Of a stretch of DNA of 64,000 nucleotides, positions 58,590-64,000 are shown one piece after another. Below the pieces are notes generated by a model, which saw only the letters and a list, made by a program, of their open reading frames with translations, searched no databases and was not told the origin of the DNA. A program made the position numbers and the translations under genes. The DNA comes from Anaeramoeba flamelloides (lineage: Eukaryota > Metamonada > Anaeramoebidae). Positions within the stretch are counted from its first letter, which is position 1. Each line of letters starts with the position of its first letter. The stretch spans positions 12,462,001-12,526,000 of the forward strand of contig JANTQA010000047.1 in NCBI GenBank assembly GCA_027625915.1, in the 5' to 3' direction.

Positions 58590-61484
58590 ATGACTTCACG
58601 ATCATCTTTTTTGAAATTAAAAAAAAAAGTAAAAGAAACCTTCAAGGATAAGAATTTTGTTCTGTTGGTGATTAGAGAATTAAAAAAAAAACAAATGGAA
58701 AAGGATCTTGAAGAAGTACTTGAATGGTCACGTACGCTTTTTTCAAATCCGGATTTAGAAAGAGAAGAGCTATTATCTTTTAGCGGTGTCCAACTAATTA
58801 ACCTCTTGAATGTAATTTCACCAACAAAGTGCATTCTGACAAAGTATTGTTCGTTTTCCCAAGCACAAACTATTCAAAATTTACAAGTATACCAAAACGT
58901 ATTAACAACGGTTTTTGGTTATCCGACTGACTCCTTATTTTCAATACCGTCTGTCATTGAACAAACAAAAATTGCCCATCAGCAAATTGTTCAATCATTA
59001 TTATTTTTAAAAAAACAAATTGAAGAAAAGGGATCAAGAAAGGACAAATCTCACGAAACAAGGGTTCTAACTCTTCAAAGTTCTGACAAATTACAGAATT
59101 TAGTTCTCGGGAAACAGATCAAAGACAATTTGTTTGAGAATCAACATTATCAATTGCAAGAAGGGTTATTTATATTAACAAGGGAAGAATTGAAGAAGGA
59201 AATGGAATTAATTACCGAAAGGGAGAACAAACTTTTAAATTCAATAATGGGAATTGATACCAAAAATCCTGAAATAGAAAAAGAAATTGTTAAAAGGATC
59301 GAGGATGCAGAAAAAAGTTCTTTTAAAAAAAAAAAATTTAAAAGAAAAAAAGATTTGAAATCTTTTCAAAGTAAAGAGAATGGAAACAAAAATAATCAAA
59401 AGATTAACAGTATCAATAAAAATAACAATAACAATAACAACAAAAACAAAGCCCCCATAAGTAGCAACTTGGCTAATAACAAAGGCTATAACCCTAACCG
59501 AAATGACACTAACATAAAGAAGCAAGAAAAAGACAAAAAGCAAACAATTTCACAATTAAATCTAAAAAACATTTTAATACCAAAGCATATCAAAAAACAA
59601 TTTTCACAAATTTGGCAAAAAGAGTTCCAATTAAAACAATTTGAAAATAAATTAATTAAGAGGGGATTTAATGAAATTCAAATTTTATATCAACTCGAAT
59701 TAGAAATTAACAACAAAGAAAAAAAATTAAATGAAAAAGAAAATCAATTAATTCAAAGAGAAAATGTCTTAAATTCAAAATTATTTGAAAAAAACAATTC
59801 AACAAAGAAGAAGAAAAATGTGGGAAAAAAATCCAATTCACACTCCAAAGCCAATTCATATTCCAAAACCAATTCTAGTTCCATTTCCAATTCCAATTCC
59901 AATTCCAATTCCAATTCTAGTTCCACTTCCAATTCTAGTTCCAATTTTAATTATACATTTAATTCAAAAAATGAAAATGTATTTAAAAATAAAAATGAAA
60001 TTCAATATGGGTATGAAAATAATAATGAAAATGAAAACTTAATTGAAAGGGGGAAGGAAAGGGGTGAAGACAAGGGGCAATCAAAAGACAATCCAATTAA
60101 TGATGATCTTTTACAAAAATATCAATTTAATGATTTAAATATTATTAAAGATTCTCCAAATATTTCTATTGATATCGAAATTGGTTATGATATAGAGTAT
60201 TTCCAATTAAAGCAATTATTAGAAAAAAAGAAAAAGTTACTAGAAAAAAAAGAAAAACAATTAAAAAATCAAATTGAAAAAATTCAAACTAATTTTGAAA
60301 AGGAAAATATAGAACCTAACCCTCAAAATTTTATTGACAATTTATTAAAAAATCAGCAATTAAACGAAAGAAAATTTAAAAAAAAAAATCAAAAAATAAA
60401 AAAATATTTTAATAAAAAAAAATATGATATAAGTTCTTTGGATGAAATTAATGAATATTATACCCAAAAAGTGAATAACAAAAAAAATACAAATATTTTG
60501 GGTTATAATATACTTTCTGAAAAAAATGTAAACATTAAAGAAGATGACAAAGAGTTGAATAATAACAATGATTCTAATCAATTCAGTCAAGAGTTATCAA
60601 TTCCAAATATCATATATAATGATATTTTTCTTATTAATCAAAATAAAACATTTGAAAAATCAATAATTAGCCCCAAATATAATAAAGATTCGATGAATAA
60701 TAATGCTGATGAAAAGTTAAATGAAATTCAAAAAGAAAATAATAAATCAAATGAAGACATTTATGATATTGAAAGGGAAATAGAAGAATTGGCAATAGTT
60801 AAAAAACAACTATCAAAAATGGAAAAGAATAAAATAGATCCAATTCACGAGCATAATTATTCATTAAAAGAATCTCTTCCAAATGAAAATTTTAAAAAAA
60901 TTAATAATGATTTTAAAAATATCGAGAAAATAATAAAAACGTTTTCTTCTAATAACAGTAGTAGTAATCAAGAAAAGATATATGAAGGTTATGATAGTGA
61001 AACTTTAATAACTAACGAAAAAGAAATTACAAACGAAGGCGAAAGCGAAAGTGAAAGTGAAGGTGAAGGTGATGGTGAAGGTGAAGAGGCGGTGGAAAGT
61101 GAAAGTTTAACTGAAAATGGAAGTGAAAGCCAAAATGAAAGTTTAAATGAAAATAATAATGAAAGTGGAAGCATTACGAGATTTACAAGTGAAACAGAAA
61201 GTGAAATTACGAGTGAAAGCGACAATGAAAATAATACCGAAAGTGAAAGTATTACGAGATTTGCAAGTGAAAGTGAAATTGAAAGCGAAATTGAAAATGA
61301 TAATGATAAAGAGTATATGATAGATGGCGATCAAAGTAATCGCTATCATAATGATACTATTTCACTCTCAAAATTTCCAGAGAATAAAAGCTCACTTAAT
61401 AAATCTGGTCAAAGCAAAAAGAACATTCCAAAAAAAAGAATTAGATCAAGATCTACTTCTTCAATAAGAAGGCAGGAATTTTGA
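58590..61484 (+). CDS. Calponin-homology-like, coiled-coil and low-complexity protein, 964 aa
   Basis: Residues about 37-143 fit a calponin-homology fold: an early Trp helix (EEVLEWSRTL), SFSGVQLINLLNVISPTKCI, the TIQNLQVYQNVLTTVFG helix, and IEQTKIAHQQIVQSLLFLKK at the end. This is a single, probably type-3-like domain, found in proteins that touch actin, microtubules or Rho signalling. The rest is charged: an Asn-rich tract (about 270-310), helical Gln/Lys/Glu stretches likely to form coiled coils (about 330-395, 540-615, 720-755), a Ser/Asn tract encoded by near-identical TCCAATTCC-type repeats (about 413-455, at 59826-59954), and an acidic Ser/Glu tract (about 810-910). The tail is basic (KRIRSRSTSSIRR). 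No membrane segment. The CH match is by pattern only. Function is inferred as cytoskeletal. Confidence 0.75.
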   Translation: MTSRSSFLKLKKKVKETFKDKNFVLLVIRELKKKQMEKDLEEVLEWSRTLFSNPDLEREELLSFSGVQLINLLNVISPTKCILTKYCSFSQAQTIQNLQVYQNVLTTVFGYPTDSLFSIPSVIEQTKIAHQQIVQSLLFLKKQIEEKGSRKDKSHETRVLTLQSSDKLQNLVLGKQIKDNLFENQHYQLQEGLFILTREELKKEMELITERENKLLNSIMGIDTKNPEIEKEIVKRIEDAEKSSFKKKKFKRKKDLKSFQSKENGNKNNQKINSINKNNNNNNNKNKAPISSNLANNKGYNPNRNDTNIKKQEKDKKQTISQLNLKNILIPKHIKKQFSQIWQKEFQLKQFENKLIKRGFNEIQILYQLELEINNKEKKLNEKENQLIQRENVLNSKLFEKNNSTKKKKNVGKKSNSHSKANSYSKTNSSSISNSNSNSNSNSSSTSNSSSNFNYTFNSKNENVFKNKNEIQYGYENNNENENLIERGKERGEDKGQSKDNPINDDLLQKYQFNDLNIIKDSPNISIDIEIGYDIEYFQLKQLLEKKKKLLEKKEKQLKNQIEKIQTNFEKENIEPNPQNFIDNLLKNQQLNERKFKKKNQKIKKYFNKKKYDISSLDEINEYYTQKVNNKKNTNILGYNILSEKNVNIKEDDKELNNNNDSNQFSQELSIPNIIYNDIFLINQNKTFEKSIISPKYNKDSMNNNADEKLNEIQKENNKSNEDIYDIEREIEELAIVKKQLSKMEKNKIDPIHEHNYSLKESLPNENFKKINNDFKNIEKIIKTFSSNNSSSNQEKIYEGYDSETLITNEKEITNEGESESESEGEGDGEGEEAVESESLTENGSESQNESLNENNNESGSITRFTSETESEITSESDNENNTESESITRFASESEIESEIENDNDKEYMIDGDQSNRYHNDTISLSKFPENKSSLNKSGQSKKNIPKKRIRSRSTSSIRRQEF

Positions 61485-61495
61485 ACAAAATGAAA

Positions 61496-62297
61496 AGGTA
61501 TAAACATATTAGATACAATAAGAATAATTTCTCTAAGAGTAAACACCAAAAATACCCAAATAATAAATCGGATAATAAAAAAATAATAAATACTACCCAT
61601 AAAGATTATCATAAAAGAGGAGTAATTAATTTATTATACAATTATTTCAACAGGGATAAAAACGGAAACGAAAAGTTATCATTGTATTCAAAATATAAAT
61701 TATTGGCCATAAAGAAAGCAAGGGGGGGGCTGGATTAAATTTTCTAAATATTGATCCTGGCTCATCTTTATATTTGCAAAAAAACATTAATAAAGTTAAT
61801 TGACAAATATCAAAAAAATGGATATGATAATTTAATTTTAGAAAATTTCTTTTATGTCAATTTTTTTTGATCGGTGGAGAAAAATTGATTTAGATCAAGT
61901 GCCTAAAAAAGATTTTAAATTGTTGGCAATTCAATTTAAAGAATTTGAAAAGGCGTGGGATGATTGTTTAAAACATGTCAGGATCGGCTTTTCAGATTTT
62001 CAAATTTTAACCGATCAGCCAGAAAATCCAGAGTTTCGGAAAAGTACAATCAAAATAAGGGAAATTGGTATTGAAGTTTGGTTGTCGAAGATAGGAACCT
62101 TGAAGAGTTGCAAATGGGATAATGATCCAAAATTGTATACAGATAAAAATGATATCATGGTGTTTTACATTGTTGAGCCGAGTGGATTAGATTATTTTAT
62201 TATTAAATTCAATAATTTGATTTTAAAAAGAACCATAATTTTTCTAATTTTAATTTATAACCAATCCAAGGGCAAAGATCCTCAAATAGGAGAATAA
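61496..62297 (+). pseudogene. Decayed coding sequence, faintly like a G-protein alpha subunit
   Basis: Coding-like text continues through three frames: it shifts at the run of eight G (61722-61729), near 61800 and at a T8 near 61865. Recognisable order: KLSLYSKYKLLAIKK, then YQKNGYDNLILENFFYVN, EFEKAWDDCLKHVRIGFSDF, QILTDQPENPEFRKSTIKIR, KNDIMVFYIVEPSGLDYFII and RTIIFLILIYNQSKGKDP. Their order and spacing recall Galpha proteins (phosphate loop, helical domain, LW.D, FQL.D, switch region, FVV.S and NKxD), but key residues such as the GESGKS loop and the switch-II DVGGQ are absent. It follows the calponin-homology-like gene by a few bases. It is probably a pseudogene of that family, or a gene damaged by homopolymer errors. 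The assignment is weak. Confidence 0.4.
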
Positions 62298-62438
62298 TCC
62301 AACAACAAAATACGTCAATCCGAATAATGTTAATACAGAAATTTTTCATCCCTTAAATAAATATTTTGCAGAAGGTCAAACAAATAAATAGCCGTTTGTC
62401 AAGTTGGAAAATTTGCAAAAAAATGAATCCTTCAATTA

Positions 62439-62971
62439 AACCCCATTCCAAAAATTTGGACAAACCCAAAATCAAAAATAGGCAAACAAAAAATCCACAA
62501 TTTATTATATTTTTCCAAACCTAATATAAAATCACATTTAAGATAATAGAGTATTAATGTTTTTATAAGTAATCATTTTCATCCAAATAAAAGAAAAAAA
62601 TATAAAATGAAAAAAAAAAAAAACAGGTGTGTCCAAAATGATGAAACGAGCTGAACAAAAAATATATTGATAAATTGGTTGAAATTTCACCAAAAATTGT
62701 TGATCGATCAATTGATAAGATACCATCAACCAATTGTATTTCATTTTTCAATTAGTCAAACTCAACACAAACCTTCTATCAACCATCGAAAAAAATAACA
62801 GATCTAACGAAACAGATTACAAAAACTGGAAAAAGGGAAATGAAAACAATACAAAAAAGACAAAAAATGAAATAGTTTGTAAAATCAAAAATCTTTCCCA
62901 AATTGAGTTAAAATGTATTATTGCTATTCTTATAACAGTTTAAACTGTGTCCAAATTTTTGGAATTTAGTT
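62439..62971 (+). mobile_element. Mini-transposon, family D copy 3
   Basis: 533 bp. Starts AACCCCATTCCAAAAATTTG after TA and ends TTTTTGGAATTTAGTT before TA. Closest to the copy at 30049-30580. It ends 11 bases before the right arm of the window-spanning inverted repeat. Confidence 0.8.
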
Positions 62972-62982
62972 TAGTTGCAATT

Positions 62983-63524
62983 TGTATGTCCCTACGACCC
63001 AAAAAACATTAAAAATTGAAAACTGATCAAATACCTTCCATTAAAAAATTTAAAAAAACAAAATGAAAAAATAAAAATAAATAAAGTTTCAATTTAACTT
63101 TTTCTTGAAAACATTTTTTGCCAAAATGATTGAATTCAAACTTGAAAATATGTATATTTTTATATACAATATCTTATTTTAACTCATTTACTAAAACAAA
63201 TTCGAAATTATGGGAATTTTATTTTCACAAAAGGGACTAATTTGGTTTTCAAATGTTTTTTTTATTTTCAAATGGTAAAATTAAAAAAAAAGTTATTTAA
63301 AAAGACAAATTCTCTGGAAAAGTATTCTAATTTAATATATTAGCTTATTCTTTGATTTCAAAATTTTCTCAAGTCCAATTTTTAAAAAAAAAATAAAAAA
63401 GTGCGCAGTAATTTCAAAAAATATTTTCGATATTCAAAAGTTGGGAGTGTTTTTATTCTAAAAAAAAATATCCCAGTGGTTAATTGAATTAAGTTATAAG
63501 GCTAGATTTCGAAAAATATTAATC
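62983..63524. repeat. Right arm of the window-spanning inverted repeat
   Basis: Reverse complement of 98-655. The outermost matching words are CGAAAAATATTAATC on the right edge and its mirror at 98-112. The inner edge near 62983 (ATGTCCCTACGAC) corresponds to 638-655. See the left arm entry. Confidence 0.75.
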
Positions 63525-63611
63525 ATAAAAAAATAGTGCTTAATTTTATTAAGGGCATATGAACAGGAATTATTGCAAATTAATTTTACAATTGAACAAT
63601 ATTATTTGCAG

Positions 63612-64000
63612 TGTGGTGTAGATTTTCAAGTGTATTTAATGGTGAAACGGGAATTCACATTTGAGACAGGATTTTTGAAAATTAGAAAGTGGGGGGGGGT
63701 TAATTATCCTATCAATTATCAGCGAAATTCGCGAAATTCGATTAGGTCCCAAATTTAAAAGAATCCCTTTTCCAAACGATGATAAATTATTTTTAATCAA
63801 AACAATTACTTTTTATAAAATTAATTTTTTTAATTTTAAAACAAAAAATAAAGTTCGAAATATCAATCATAATAATGGTGATGATAGTAATCATGGTGAT
63901 TTTGATTGTTTCGGTAGTGATGATAGTTTTGGTAGTGATGACAGTCATAAAAATAATAATAAAAATATCAATTATGTGATAATGGTGGCAGAATCAACTA
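63612..64000 (+). CDS. Partial gene running off the right edge, frame change at a G9 run
   Basis: An acceptor-like TTTGCAG ends at 63611. The following exon reads CGVDFQVYLMVKREFTFETG then FLKIRKWGG up to the run of nine G at 63691-63699. Past the run the continuing text moves to another frame: SEIREIRLGPKFKRIPFPND, then a stretch ending in GDDSNHGDFDCFGSDDSFGS, open to the last base. I do not recognise the product. The frame switch falls exactly on the homopolymer, so either its length is miscalled or the gene is broken. The remainder lies beyond the window. Confidence 0.5.

Noticed and set aside
58544-58834. Minus-strand frame over the CH-like gene start
   Set aside because: Antisense shadow; no independent support.

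Overview
This is an AT-rich (roughly 80 % by eye) nuclear window from a microbial eukaryote. Genes have short GT-AG introns that are strongly T-rich on the sense strand, the standard genetic code fits every gene, and proteins carry long Lys/Asn/Glu/Ser tracts. Gene content (actin, CHMP5/VPS60, a CNOT11-like subunit, a membrane-anchored calpain, a calponin-homology-like coiled-coil protein, a TPR protein) points to a free-living amoeboid or flagellate protist. An Anaeramoeba-like metamonad or an amoebozoan is my best guess, but this is inference and no rRNA is present to test it.

Layout. 0-3 kb: intergenic, holding the left arm of a diverged inverted repeat whose partner lies at 62.98-63.52 kb. 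3.0-4.7 kb: unknown Lys/Asn-rich protein. 5.8-11.9 kb: gene-free, with foldback repeats and palindromic mini-elements. 11.9-13.4 kb: four-exon SPFH/band-7 membrane protein, flanked by two direct ~0.7-kb repeats. 17.0-17.8 kb: CHMP5/VPS60 (minus strand, two exons). 21.5-27.1 kb: a four-exon CNOT11-like gene whose third intron is 3.76 kb long and filled with a LINE 3' fragment, a foldback repeat, a tandem duplication and an inverted-repeat element. 27.1-31.2 kb: layered small DNA-transposon remnants. 31.2-32.8 kb: TPR protein. 36.5-40.9 kb (minus): a very large polytopic calpain resembling plant DEK1. 42.3-45.0 kb (minus): a 5'-truncated, broken LINE with a 17-bp target duplication, itself inserted in a foldback repeat and itself interrupted by a mini-element. 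46.5-47.2 kb (minus): a three-exon, 139-residue membrane protein. 48.5-54.7 kb: small transposons and two hairpins. 54.8-55.9 kb: an intronless actin gene whose frame is broken by one extra base. 58.6-61.5 kb: calponin-homology-like coiled-coil protein. 61.5-62.3 kb: decayed coding sequence faintly like a G-protein alpha subunit. 63.6-64.0 kb: a partial gene running off the right edge.

Several genes are housekeeping components that do not form an operon: CNOT11 in mRNA deadenylation, CHMP5 in ESCRT-III recycling, the SPFH protein in membrane microdomains, and actin with the calponin-homology-like protein in the cytoskeleton. Most of the remaining sequence is short non-autonomous DNA transposons with TA target duplications, in at least four families (called A-E here), plus foldback repeats (H) and LINE debris. 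Exon boundaries were placed by hand from GT/AG sites and reading-frame continuity, so starts and small exons carry uncertainty. I found no rRNA, no CRISPR array, no convincing tRNA, and no virus-like or LTR element.
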